Shown one piece after another: positions 1 through 11,057 of a stretch of 64,000 nucleotides of DNA (positions are counted from its first letter, which is position 1; each line of letters starts with the position of its first letter). The stretch spans positions 82,068,756 to 82,132,755 of the forward strand of contig CM060731.1 in NCBI GenBank assembly GCA_030704615.1, given 5' to 3'. The notes beneath the pieces are model-generated. The model ran no database searches. It was not told where the DNA came from and worked only from the letters and a program-made list of their open reading frames with translations. The translations under genes and the position numbers were made by a program. Source of the stretch: Takakia lepidozioides (lineage: Eukaryota; Streptophyta; Takakiopsida; Takakiales; Takakiaceae).

Positions 1-650
1 TTCAGGAATCCCAGTTGACGATCATTTAGTATTTACGTGATTTAACAAATTGTAATCAGCAGAAACCCTGACAGAGACGGTGGCGCTGGATTTGCAGGGT
101 CTCATTTCAAACAATTGTATTTCTCCCCATTGTGCTAGCCTACTACGTAGTGCTTGAGCTCTTGTAATTAGGAGCTCAGATAGTGGAAGCTGATTCGGCA
201 GGGCTCCGGTCTTGACATCCATGAGTACCTTGTTATTTCTATCCTGCCAGCTTTCTTCCTTGTTGCCCAAACATAATGTTGGCATTGTAAACATTACAAA
301 AATAGTGCACAACCATCGTATGAAGACCCCACCACCACAACCAGCAAGGATATAATCTAGATCTATATCCAAAGGAAACCAGCACAGAAGGCTTGTGTCG
401 AATATATATTCCGGCGCTTATATCAACGCATCACAGAGATCATGAGTTTATTGCCATGAGTAGAAAACGTTTTTTTTTTTTATCGAAACCAACCAAGTGC
501 TTAGATGTTAAAGCGAGGTTCTACAGCAAACCAGGACATTGAGGAGACATTGGTTTCTGATAACATCGAATTGCTTAAACTCATCATTATTTCCAAAATA
601 TGGCTATATAAGATTGTTCCAAGACTTCCAACTCAACAAACAGTACTGAT
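1..650. repeat. Dispersed repeat, copy 1
   Basis: About 640 bp recur elsewhere in the window. Bases 1-266 match 9952-10218, and bases about 267-640 match about 28753-29103, both in the same orientation and at roughly 90% identity by eye. The window starts inside or at the edge of the repeat, so its left end may lie outside. Copy 1 is uninterrupted and sits just downstream of the S1-like gene. I see no terminal inverted repeats and cannot assign a transposon class. Confidence 0.75.
22..372 (-). CDS. Hypothetical 116-aa ORF inside the dispersed repeat
   Basis: I do not recognise this protein. The first 36 residues contain a hydrophobic stretch that could be a signal peptide or membrane anchor (WLCTIFVMFTMPTLCLG), followed by a polar region with no motif I know. 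The reading frame lies within a repeat. The matching copy at 9952-10218 carries a 2-base insertion (about 10166) that breaks the frame, and it lacks the start. That argues against a conserved functional gene, so this may be a chance ORF in repeat DNA. Confidence 0.2.
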   Translation of the reverse strand: MDIDLDYILAGCGGGVFIRWLCTIFVMFTMPTLCLGNKEESWQDRNNKVLMDVKTGALPNQLPLSELLITRAQALRSRLAQWGEIQLFEMRPCKSSATVSVRVSADYNLLNHVNTK

Positions 651-707
651 GAAAGGATCCTGATCTAAGCTGGAGAGGAACTTTAATTGAGTTTCCATGT
701 GGAGGTC

Positions 708-1160
708 TCATCCACGCCAGCTTTGGTACCATTCATAGAAGTTTGTGCTGGCATACTGAGTGAACCAAAATCCAGAGGGCGTGACTTTCCAATAGCAGAC
801 CTCGCAAGATAGTTCATCAGTATCACTAATCATGCTGCCCCAGATGATGAATTCGACCTTAATATCCAACCAGGTGAATGTACATCCCCACGATGCCGTA
901 TGATGGTTCTCGTCCTCTTGCGCGAACTCCAACCGGTAACTGTTTCCTGGGTCTAGATATACCAGACCATTGGGGTCGTGCATACGATCAGAAACGCAGT
1001 GGATCGAGATGGTCGATGGGCCAGAATAAGGACCCCGCCTGGGATTTGGCGCACCTGGCATGGCATTTGTGATAGTAATGCTAACACCATGCACCTGGCT
1101 GGCCATCAATGCCAACATCAGTACCACCACGCCCACTCTTATAAAGGTTGAACCCTTCAT
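708..1160 (-). CDS. S1-type (self-incompatibility protein homologue, SPH) secreted protein
   Basis: This is a single-exon ORF of 150 residues, the usual length of plant S-protein homologues (Pfam Self-incomp_S1). Residues 1-25 form a signal peptide (MKGSTFIRVGVVVLMLALMA, cleavage after about SQVHG). The mature part shows the family pattern: a first strand (VSITITNAM), ISIHCVSD with the first Cys, a central GNSYRLEF, WGCTFTW with the second Cys, then CEVCYWKV with the last two. The four cysteines should form two disulfides. Known members are small secreted proteins; the poppy PrsS member is the stigma self-incompatibility ligand, while most others have no known role. Start: the first ATG, directly before the signal peptide. 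A TATA-like AGTATAAG lies about 100 bp upstream on the minus strand. The last about 15 residues, after the normal domain end, are unassigned. Confidence 0.85.
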   Translation of the reverse strand: MKGSTFIRVGVVVLMLALMASQVHGVSITITNAMPGAPNPRRGPYSGPSTISIHCVSDRMHDPNGLVYLDPGNSYRLEFAQEDENHHTASWGCTFTWLDIKVEFIIWGSMISDTDELSCEVCYWKVTPSGFWFTQYASTNFYEWYQSWRG

Positions 1161-1798
1161 CTGATCTCACCTTGTTTCTCAACAGGACCCCAGGCTGCTC
1201 ATTAACACAAAAACGTTGCCAAAAGGGAGCATGTACAGGGAAAGAGCTGAGGGGAGAGACTTATACTGAGGCACAGAGATGTATATTCATATTTTAACTT
1301 GGACAATGACCACCAGCGAGTCCACTTGACTGATGTATCTATTGCTTTCACGTCACCATCGATGCCTATAAAATGGTGATTGATTGCTCACAATATGAGA
1401 AGATTGGAACATCAAACCCCTATCAGTGATCTATACGGCAGTTTTGCGTGGGCTGCACACATAACATTTAGCTACTTCAATTTATACATGTGAGATTCCA
1501 TCAGTCTAGTAAAGATCATCGAGATATCCATGGCTGTTATGGTACATCCCATCTTTATCGACTCAAAGCTGGGTGTTTTTCTTTATTTCGGGTGATCAAA
1601 GCTGTTGCCCGTTCAAGCGACAAGGGAGACATATCCCCATCCAAGAGGGGGCAAGAAGCTGTAGCTGTGTCACATCTTAGAGAACAGGTTCTATCGTAAG
1701 TAGATTCGTAAAGCACCGGTCGAAAAATCTCTTTGTAGTTTCAGGGCGCTTATTCCCGTGAATGGCATCCGCGGGCCCACCAGGCGCCTTAAGTTACA

Positions 1799-1854
1799 TT
1801 GTGTAAGCACCCTGTGTAAGCACCCTGTACAGCGTGGTGGGGGTGCTTACACAA
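1799..1854. repeat. Perfect 14-bp inverted repeat with a duplicated left arm
   Basis: Arms TTGTGTAAGCACCC (1799-1812) and GGGTGCTTACACAA (1841-1854) are exact reverse complements. The left-arm sequence is repeated immediately at 1813-1826, so two alternative stems can form. No gene surrounds it. It may be the remnant of a small foldback element. Confidence 0.6.
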
Positions 1855-2089
1855 ACCAATCTCCCTTAATCGTGGAACGCCTTTGTGCATGGCCTTACCC
1901 TAGACATGAAGTCCTCCAAGATACATTTGGGTTTTGTACTCAACTTGGCAATTCCATTTTGCAATAGAGGTCAGCCCATACCAGCCTGGTATTGGGCACT
2001 ACCTTAAGATAAGTGAATTTTTTATTTCTTAATTATATACATATATATGTTTTGTATTATATTACTCATCTGATCAAACCATCCTGGCC

Positions 2090-2870
2090 ATTTTCTGACT
2101 GTTACGTACTAGAGAAGGGGCCGGGTAGGGCCGACTCTGCCGGGTGCGCGGCCACCGGGCTCGGCCTGTAGAAGCAGGGTGTGGCGTATTTTTGCGACTA
2201 TGTGGCAAATCTGATTGGGGTTCAATTATCCCATATTGATTGCCCGGATTCAGAGCCCCCCGGAGGATATAAACGGAGGATATAAACGTACTAGAGAACG
2301 GGCCGTGTTTGGCCGATTCTGCCCTGTAAACGGCCTTTGGGCGAGCCCTATGGCCACGCACAGGGCAGAGTTGGCCAACGCGGCCCGTTCACTGGCGTTA
2401 AAAGCAGGTGCGGCGGATTCTCTCCGCTATGTGGTGCTATATGATTGAGGTTCGATTATCCCGTATCGATTGCCCAGATTCAGAGCCCTGGGGAGGATAT
2501 AAACGGGCGAGCCTCAAGGGAAGGCAGGTGGGTTGATGGCTGACATGGGCCTCGGTCGGTGGTAGGTATGCCGTCCTCTGTACGTAATTGGCCATCCCTG
2601 CCGATTCTGCCCTGGGTGGCCGATTCGGCCTGAGAATTAGGCCGAAAAAGTGGCAGAATCTGCCACACCTGCTTTTAAGGGGGGCCAGCTTGAAAGGGTA
2701 GGTGGGAGGCTGCTGCCATCCCGGGTGCATAATCGGCCACCCCTGCCTATTCGGCAGGCAGAATCGGCAGTACACCCTGGGTGGCCAATTGGGCTTGAGA
2801 ATTAGTCTCAAAGAGTGGCAAAATACGCCACACCTGCTTTTAACGGGTGGGTAGGTACTCACAGCTTTAT
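2090..2870. repeat. Degenerate GC-rich tandem repeats
   Basis: Blocks of about 230 bp recur. Two versions of the segment with GATTGCCNGATTCAGAGCC and GGATATAAAC lie at 2215-2290 and 2445-2510. A segment ending CCACACCTGCTTTTAA recurs at 2640-2690 and 2807-2850. GGCCGATTCTGCC-like words are scattered throughout. The ORFs on both strands here are repeat artefacts. Confidence 0.6.
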
Positions 2871-3539
2871 AGAGGCTTCCTTGCTTTTTGGCCCCTTTCT
2901 CAAGAAAGTCTACCAAGTGCATAACATCTGTCGACCTCTGCTGCAAGAAATGATGCAATGTTTCAAGCTTTCAGCTTTCACTTAATGTTTGTCCACTGGA
3001 ATCTATATTAAATATGTAGAGCAGTTTCATTCGGCCCGGTTAATTCTAGAGTGGTCTAGGAATTAGCGTGGTCCAGGAGTTAAAAGATGGGCCCAATGTA
3101 TTAAGGCCACTTGTATTATTTAATGAAATAAAGGGTCCACAAATTAAGGATTGACTTTTTAACGTCTATATATTAAGCTCATTTACATATGCCTCATTTA
3201 CATATGCCCACTTGAGTTGATCCTGAGAGACTTGAGTGAATGAAGAGCACTTTAACACATACACATGGTCAAAGAGGGGGTCCAGTAAACAGTTGTTAAT
3301 AGTTAAACACTTAAAACGTTTGCTTAGTAGTTCAGCCAAGTAGGGAGTAAGAATTATGTTGTTTTTTAATGCGTAGAATGGAGGGCCTACAGTATCAGGG
3401 AATTCAACTCCCCGGGCACTTCTATTACTTGGCCTAGTCACTAGGCCGTTGACCTTGAAGATTGCATAGCAGGGCGGTGGTATGCTTGAATGTCAGTCAT
3501 CCATGGAGGCTCCCCATGAAGCTCCACAGGTCACGGAAA

Positions 3540-4570
3540 GTCTCATCAGTGGGTCACCGTAAGCTTAAACCAAGCCCTCTCTCTTGCACTCAGCCCCTGA
3601 CAAAGCTGGGTTCTGTCCAGTGTTGGGCGGTTACCCGCCGGGACCCAGGTTAACATCCGGTTCAGGTTAACCGGAACCGGACCGGAACCGGCCCATTCCT
3701 ACAGAACCTGACCCGGAACCGGAACCTGCCAATGGGGATCGCAGAACCGAACCGGCGGTTCCTGCTGGGTGTGAGAACCGGAGAAGGGGGGCGCATGGGG
3801 GATAAAAACAGGTTCCGGTTTTTGACCCTTGGTGGGGCTGGTGGCCCAGGGCAAAACTTATTTAATGCTCTCAAGCTCCTGAGATCCTGGGTTCAATGCT
3901 TGAAGGCCATGAGATTCTATGTTCAATGCTTCAGCGCCATGAGATCTTGGGTTCAATCTCCAGCTCCATGATATCCTGGCTAAGTTCATTAATAAAATGT
4001 TTGAAGATGCCAATACTTGCCAGTAGCTGAATAGTACTTTCAACCCATAAAATTTTACCCATTTTCTTCTACCAGTTTATTTAGAGTATTTTTGTTTGTT
4101 TTTTTGTGTTAGTGAAAACTAACAAAATCGTTGGATTTTAGTTCAAATATGTGAGTACACTGCTATTTAATCTACCGGACTGATAAAATATTTTAAATCT
4201 AATTAAATTAAACAAATATATTTTTAAAATAGAACCGGAACCTAACCGGAACCTATGGTTTTTATCAGCAACTAACCGGTAACCGGAACCGCCCCCATGT
4301 TTAAAAGTTGGATCCGGAACCAGACCGGAACCGGCTCAATAAAAAAAAACCGGAACCGGATCCGGAACCGTCTCTTGAAATAATTGTGGAACCAGAACCG
4401 AAGGTTCTTTCACAAATGCAAGAACCGCCCAACACTGGATCTGTCCCTTTAAGCTTATGTTCCGCTCAAGCTGGGGCCAGAGTTCAGTGGCCACAAGGCT
4501 ACGGCAAACAACGAGTACATTCCTCTCTTGCCTATGCCTATGCTAACGGGGCCACCAGCCACCACATTAA
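3540..4570 (+). repeat. LINE-tail-like repeat interrupted by a hAT element
   Basis: Bases 3590-3617 joined to 4438-4545 match 57360-57440 in order (CAGCCCCTGACAAAG, TTCTGTCCCTTT, then GGCCACAAG and ACAGCAAACAA). The 57-kb copy follows a zinc-knuckle LINE 3' coding remnant, so this is probably the 3' part of the same repeat family. The 57-kb copy is uninterrupted and serves as the empty-site reference for the hAT insertion. Confidence 0.6.
3618..4437. mobile_element. Non-autonomous hAT-type DNA transposon (820 bp)
   Basis: The terminal inverted repeats CAGTGTTGGGCGGTT and AACCGCCCAACACTG begin with the hAT-typical CAGTG. They are flanked by 8-bp target duplications, GTTCTGTC (3610-3617) and GATCTGTC (4438-4445), that differ at one base. 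Both ends carry dense subterminal arrays of ACCGGAACC-like words, in opposite orientation at the two ends. This is the kind of repeat a hAT transposase usually binds. The middle contains about three imperfect 30-bp units (GGTTCAATGCT...CATGAGAT). No transposase is encoded, so it would need to be mobilised in trans. Confidence 0.85.
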
Positions 4571-4574
4571 TGTA

Positions 4575-5670
4575 GAAGATTCGTCAAGCAGCCAAATGGG
4601 CCCTTGCATGCAGCCAAATGACCCCACATGCAATTGCCATGTGAGGCCTGTACCAATATCCACCTCCTTCGGACAGGCCTCTTAGAGGTTCACCCCGGTG
4701 CTTCGACGATGCATTCTATTCTATTTTGCACATTTGGGCCCAGTCATGATGCAGCAGAGGTTGGGTCCGGAGCATCCGCACTCGAAGCCCGTGGCCGAAG
4801 GCTTTTGCAGATACTTTCTACATTCGAACTGTATCTTGTATCAGGATGTTACAAGTGCTTACAACTAGTGGTGCAATCCTAGCTGCGAAAACTGTAAATA
4901 TCTTGGGACCCGCTGTGAGAAGGACTGATAGGGTATTCACGCGTAGGCCCCTGCACTGGACCCGCAGAAGAGATGGACAGCGCTGGTCCCACTGCTGCAC
5001 TGTGTTGACGGTCGACGCAAGAAAGGGATATGTCGACCTATAGAATTAAGAAATTAAGAAACTTTATACTGTCCACGGGAAGCAGAAGTAGTTTGCAATC
5101 TGGAGAGTACTCACAATGGCTTTCCGTGTCTGGTGCATACGCTCTTACTTCCCAAAAAATTTGAATGTTTCATCTACCTTACAGAGAGGATCCTCAGGTC
5201 ATCAACCATACATTGTGGAATTGCAGTGACCTTTAGGGCATGTGATCTGGTGGAGAGAACAGTACTGTTTTTGATAGTCCAAATATTCGCAATTCTCGTG
5301 TATTATGTCGAGCCCCGTAGACTGACCAGAGTTGAGCAGACCTGTAATTTAAAGTGTCCAAATCGCTTGATTGCAGTATGGAGCACACATATTTCGTGTG
5401 CTCTTGAAATCATTGGAACGAGGTTTGTGATCCAAGTGCTCAACCATGAAAGATTTGTAGCCTAATTGAGAAGGCTCGGGTTCTAAGGCTCTAGAAGGGC
5501 GGCTCAAGTGCCACAGACACGCGATCTTGCTGGGGAAGACCTTCTTGCGTCTCTTACGATTGTAGAGGGCTCAGAGCATCTTCATCGCTCGATCTGAGAT
5601 AAATTGAGTGAACCCAACTGCAACTTGAGAGGGGTGCACTTGAGCAATTCTTTCCCGCGTTCATTTGGTG
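4575..5670. other. Intergenic, including the probable PIN promoter region
   Basis: I find no convincing gene. The ORFs here (for example 5133-5465 on the plus strand) show no recognisable motif and no splice structure. The stretch just upstream of the PIN start should contain its promoter and 5' leader, but I could not identify a clear TATA box or operator. Confidence 0.4.
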
Positions 5671-5716
5671 TATGCGGAAGGACTATCGAATTAGGACAAC
5701 CTGCAGATCACTTGAG

Positions 5717-8700
5717 ATGTTAACATTGGAGCAATTTTATCTTGTACTCAGTGCAGTGTTCCCACTATATGTTGCATTATTCCTCGGATATGGGTCGGTG
5801 AGGTGGTGGAACATCGTTACTGCTGATCAAAGCCGGGGGCTCAACAGATTCACGTCATATATCGTTGTTCCTGCACTTCTGTTTCAGATACTGGCCTTCA
5901 ACAACCCCTACACAATGGACCTGCGGCTTATTGCAGCTTACAGTCTTGCCGGCACTCTTATTCTAGGTACGCTCGACCTAAGCTATGTACACACTACTTT
6001 ATAGATTGCACGCTATACATGTGGTCTCCTTAGACTCTTTGGTGGGAGAAATGAGCTTTCGATAGAGTCCAGGTTTGTGGAATCTTTGAACTTGTAAAAT
6101 TCCTTATCCATGCGAGGCTCTGAGCTTATTTCCCGTTCATACGGAGATCGAGGCTCAGATATGCATGTAGCGCAGTATATTTATCTTTAGCCCTGGAATG
6201 AATAGGGATCCGGATGCTCGTAGGTAGTTGAATTCGGTGTTTAGAGCTTTTCAGGTGTTTACAGATCATGGAGTCTCCACATCGTGTCAACATTTGGGGC
6301 AGGAGCTTTTCCAATCGGGTAAAATGTTGAAGGATCTTTTTTATTTTCTTTGACAGAAACGGAGACCTTTATTCCACAGACAAGGTAGAGCAATCCATCA
6401 GCAATCCATTCGCATACGACAACATCTCAAAAGAGACTCGGGAGGAGTAACATTCCACCGTACACCTCTATCCAGCTACGATTGAGAGCATGTTTCCGTA
6501 GTTGTTGCCACTCTGCCATGCCACTAGAGATGGTGTCCTTCCATGCCAAAGTCTTGGCACCCAGAAAATGATTGGCCTCCGGGAACAAAGCGGCACCGCC
6601 GCACCAAAAAGGATCTTGTTTTTAAAACGACGCAAATGTGTTAGGAGAACTTGGAGACTTCATAATCAAGTTCACAGTACATGTACCGTTTCCTAACCCT
6701 TGGTACACAGATTCTTGAGAATTTCTTCTCGTTTACAGACCTTACCATAAAAGTATAGAGCCATTAGCACTTTGGACATCATACTGTGAGATTGTAAGTG
6801 ACCATGTAGGCTTATGTAGGAACTTAACCAGAATCCACCAAGAGACGACCAGTACTCTAGCTGCAGGCATATGCTCTTTGGTCTGGAAAGGTGCAAATCA
6901 TCTGGATGAACATTTCTATGTAGTTCTCTGATCAGAAGAAAACTTGTGCGTACGTTTAAAAAACCTTCTCCAAGCCCTTTTTTCGAGTCAAGTGCTGGCC
7001 TGTGCCCTTTTGTTCTGCTCCTTGGTCACCAACTAGTGCAGCTCCGGGACCTATCAAAGAAAGATGGGAGTCATTTTCCTCCTAACACGGCGGTATGGAT
7101 CTGCAAATTGTGATTGTTTGTGAGTCTATTTTGTGTATGTCTTTCCCACCTGGATGTTCTGTCCTCATCTCCGACGCGTTTTCAGTTGGCATCTTCTGGA
7201 CAATCGGGACTGGAGCCGATTCTGTGGTTCGATTCTTCCAGCCATATCTGGATCGAGGCGATTGCCAGTCCTGAGCTTCCAAGTTCCCAGAACTCCTTGT
7301 TTGTAGTCTGGCCGTTTTTGGAGTCATTGCACGCGTATCGCAAACCAGTAAATAAGTCTCAAGGACTGTGTTTTTCCACCAGACTACAGACTTTCCATGC
7401 TGAGCCTGCTGTAGCTTGCGGAACACTGTATGTTTACCTAAATGCATCACATGAATCGATATTTGCTGAGGAATGCCATATCTGTGCTCTTCCAGGTGTC
7501 CTATGCGGGTGGGCGTGGTTCGCAGAATCTGGCAGCATCGACTGGGTCATCACTCTTTTGCAGCTTGCAGTAGTGCCCAACACTATCATTGTGGGTATAC
7601 CTGTGCTATCGCCGCTCTACACTGGTGCTACCCAGGGAATTGCAGCTATCTTCATTGGTCAAGTGTTGTGGATCAACGTGTTTCTACTCCTCTACGAAAC
7701 TCGCAAAGTTCTTCTTGATATGTCCGGAACAAAGGCAGAGCCATTAGTTTCAGAGGATGTGAGCAATGTCGCAGGTAGCACTGCTGATGCGGTTGTCGCT
7801 GGAATATCCTCCGGTAGGGAAGCTCAATCTCGCAGTTCTTTTACACTGTCAACGGATAGCTCACTGCCTCAATGCCAGGGCCTTTCTGGTGGTACTGATT
7901 CACCGAGATCACTGAAAACCCAATATGTAGTGCTATGTTTCTGTTGACTCAATGTGGTACATCATGCATGATTTGGTTATCTCAACCTCGGCATAAATTC
8001 GAAGTACTTAGACGAAGCAGCATCATGCTAGTTGAATGAATACACATGATAGATATCTGTAACTGGGAAGGAAGTCCAGATCTATTTCTACATATCATTT
8101 ACATGTCCAACTCTTTGCTACATCAGAAGGGAAGGTCGACGAAGAAAAGGGCGATGATTGTCAAGTTACGATTGGTCCATCAGGGGCGGAGAAGGACCCA
8201 AATGTGTTCTCAGAAACTCGAGCGCAAGCGCAAAACTCCAGGGGTACGTCTGTCACTGTGGGGGAGGCCCAGTTGTCAGGTGATACGAAGCTGATCTCAA
8301 ATGGCCAGATTCAAGCATCTGAGACCGAGTCTGCGTTAGAGAGGGGTAGAGAGTACATGGAAGTGAAGAAAAATATCCCAATGCAAGTGGCTGTCAAGGT
8401 GATGAAGAAAATGCTGCAACTACCCATGACGTATGCCAGCTTTCTGGGTGTCATATATTCGCTCATTGCAAACAGGTATGTACAAGAATCTCGTTTCGAA
8501 GCATTTCCTTGAACGAGTTCAGATGAAATGTACATATTAAACATATTTCGGGAACTGGCACAGGCACCAACTTGAAATTGAGATGAGCTATCAAATAGAT
8601 GCACAGGATGGGGACAGTGATGAGCTGACTCTGAAAGATGTCTGGACAGAGTATCTGACGTGGTTATGTGCAGCAGTGAGCGTTTCGCTGTAACCAACTG

Positions 8701-9742
8701 GCAGGCTAATTGATGATCTCGGATCCTGTTACTTTTGCAGGTGGGGTTTTTCCTTTCCTCTCATTTTGAAAAATTCTCTGGACATCTTCAGCAGGATGGG
8801 CGTTGGCCTTGTTCTGTACACAATCGGTATGGTGCTGAAAGACAGTATCTAGCCTAATATTGTAGTTGATCCAGCTATACTACAATATTAGAACCGGGAT
8901 TAGAATACGACAATGCTGCGATATACTTTGGAAGGGCCTCGCCCTCATGTTTTCCTGTTTCTCAGCTCTTCCTCAGTACTCGAGAGCGTCTGCTGTCCTC
9001 AAGGGAAGGGAGAGAGGTTAAACGTGAACCAACGATTTCCTTAGCATACTGCCTTTGTCAATTATTTTGAGTCACAGGATGGAAGCATAAGACAGACTTT
9101 CGAGAGCAGTTTTCCCTTCTTAGTCAATCTCTCAGGTACGGCTGACTGTATTGTAGATCTGAAATATATGTCTTGACTCTCCTCCCTCTTGAATATATCG
9201 GCTATATGCTTGGCTCAGACCTCCCTACTCTTAGTGCTACCTGTCAGGCTTGTTCATGGCGGGTGAGAAGACGCTGATATCATGTGGAATATGGCTTACG
9301 CTCTATGGATCATTTTGGCGATTCGTAATTGGACCAACGGCAATGGGTCTGACATCCTTGTTGATCGGATTCCGTGGAAACGCTCTTCGCTTCGCAATTG
9401 CTCAGGTCTGTTTACCTTTACACGTCGAACAATTAAAAATTGTCATGAACACTTCAGAACTTAGACAATGTCCGAATGATTAACAACATATAAGTAGTAT
9501 GTACTCAATTTGGTATAGAAGAGAAGGATTTTAACATTCAAGTTCTGCTTCCAGGTCTCAATCACCAATGAATTTAATAGGCTTTTCAATTGATTGATTA
9601 GGTGCTGTAAAGTGGGTACTTGCCATACATTCGAATGCTTATGCCTTACCCTGCTTCCGCAACAGGCCACACTGCCACAAGGAGTCATCTGTTTCGTGTT
9701 TGCCAAGGAGTACAATTTGCATGCCAGCATCTTCAGTACAGC
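5717..9742 (+). CDS. PIN-family auxin efflux carrier, six exons, C-terminal exon missing
   Basis: PIN proteins export auxin through ten transmembrane helices around a hydrophilic loop. Exons: 5717-5966, 7496-7888, 8127-8475, 8741-8826, 9248-9405 and 9666-9742. All introns are GT-AG and the phases run 1,1,2,1,0 without a break (1313 nt, 437 codons). Exon 1 carries FPLYVALFLGYGSVRWW and NRFTSYIVVPALLF. Exon 2 carries VVPNTIIVGIPVLSPLY, the PIN NPNTL-like region. Exons 2-3 form a loop of about 110 residues. Exons 4-6 encode the C-terminal helices, ending PQGVICFVFAKEYN...SIFSTA, where land-plant PINs have the same motif. I chose the start MLTLEQFY because it aligns with PIN N-termini; an upstream in-frame ATG lies at 5672. 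The final exon (normally VIFGML..., helix 10) is absent before the repeat at 9952. The gene is either truncated or has an exon displaced beyond the insertions. The protein is divergent from canonical PINs. Confidence 0.85.
6340..6690 (-). other. Coding-like relic antisense in PIN intron 1
   Basis: Read on the minus strand, this 1.5-kb intron contains a stretch that looks protein-coding (DPFWCGGAALFPEANHFLG, then TLAWKDTISSGMAEWQQL) with one in-frame stop near its end. I do not recognise the family; a retroelement remnant is the likeliest source. Intron 1 is far longer than the other PIN introns (about 240-420 bp), consistent with insertion. Confidence 0.35.
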
Positions 9743-9951
9743 GTATGTTGAAATTCTCTACCATTTTCAATTTTCCATCCACTGTACCATGTTAATGTAC
9801 AGAACGTCAAAACTACCAGATGTCACGGTACTATAAATTGTGGAGCTCGAAGTAGAGATGATCCATGCACTTCACGATCTTTGAGGACATGCCATGATGA
9901 CACTACCGACATAAATAGATGTGTACATATACTCAAAACAATTTTTTTTCA

Positions 9952-10218
9952 GGAATCCCAGGTGATGATCATTTGGTATTTACGTGATTTAACAAATTGT
10001 AATCAGCAGAAATTCTGACACAGACGGTGGCGCTGGATTTGCAGGGTCTCATTTCAAACGATAGTCTTTCTGCCAATTGTGCTAGCGTACTACGTAGTGC
10101 TTGAGCTCTTGTAACTAGGAGCTCAGATAGTGGAAGCTGATTTGGCAGGGCTCCGGTCTTGACATGTCCATGAGTACCTTGTTATTTCTATCCTGCCAGC
10201 TTCCTTCCTTGTTGCCTA
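9952..10218. repeat. Dispersed repeat, copy 2, left half
   Basis: Matches bases 1-266 of the window from TTCAGGAATCCCAG to CCTTCCTTGTTGCC, with scattered substitutions and a 2-base insertion. The match stops abruptly at about 10218, exactly where the third fragment (about 28753) takes up the alignment. It begins 210 bp after the last PIN exon. Confidence 0.8.
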
Positions 10219-10267
10219 GCGGCCCATTAAACCGTCACTCGGACCAGGATTGTTAACAGTAATAGCT

Positions 10268-10775
10268 AGTGACCTGTTCACAAGGGGCATATAATGCATT
10301 CCCTTATAGAAAAAGATGAGATTTTACCTGTCTTGATGCATACTTTACTACACTTATCTGGGAAATCCCTCCATCCATGAATAATGGGACTCTCCCTGAT
10401 GGAGTTCCTCAACCCCACCTTCACACGGTAAAAATGAAAAAAATGACCATTTTAAAATGTGAGAAACATCAAATGATTCAATCCTGGTAAAAACAACCAT
10501 TTTAGAATATGAAAAGCTGCAAATGATTCAATCATGGTAAAAGCAATCATTTTAGAATGTCAGAAACTGCAAATGATTCAATCCAACCATTTTAGAATGT
10601 GAGAAACTGCAAATGATTCAATCCTGGTAATAACAACCATTTTAGAATGTGAGAAACTTCAAATGATTCAATCATGGTAAAAGCAACCATTTTAGAATGT
10701 CAGAAACATCATATGTTTCACTCTTTTCATTTTCACTTGTAATCAGGGAATGCACCCCATAGTGTCACATGGCAA
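10268..10775. repeat. Minisatellite inside a possible TIR-bounded element
   Basis: Six copies of a unit of about 50 bp (core ACCATTTTAGAATGTGAGAAA then CAAATGATTCAATC) run from about 10435 to 10735; one copy is shortened. They are flanked by weak inverted repeats: GTGACC...GGGGCATATAATGCATTCCCT at 10270 and AGGGAATGCACCCCATAGTGTCAC at 10745-10768. I could not define a target duplication, so the element call is tentative while the tandem repeat is clear. Confidence 0.55.
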
Positions 10776-11057
10776 AATTGGCAATCCAAAGGTAAATCCA
10801 TAAGTATTGCTCTATGCAACCTGAGTTTCTAGTTCTACTTTTCATCGGGGAATATATCTCACATTGTGAGATTCTAAGTATCAATGTCGTGCTCCCTTCA
10901 AAACAATATATGCCTTCAAAGTAAACTGTACACTCCTAACAAGGCTCAAAGGATGATCAGAATTGGAGCTACTGGGCTCTAAAGCTACCACTGACTGCAG
11001 CTACATGGTTGTAATGCTCCCAAAGGATGTCCATCACTGAATCACATGCATCCTAAC

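Noticed and set aside
2074-2958. Long ORFs on both strands in the GC-rich repeat block
   Set aside because: They follow the tandem-repeat structure, share no motif with known proteins and exist in several frames at once.
5133-5465. 110-codon plus-strand ORF upstream of PIN
   Set aside because: No family resemblance, no splice context and composition like the surrounding non-coding DNA.
7114-7495. 5' part of the long ORF leading into PIN exon 2
   Set aside because: The phase-consistent acceptor is at 7496 and directly continues the PIN helix; the upstream part is intron read-through.
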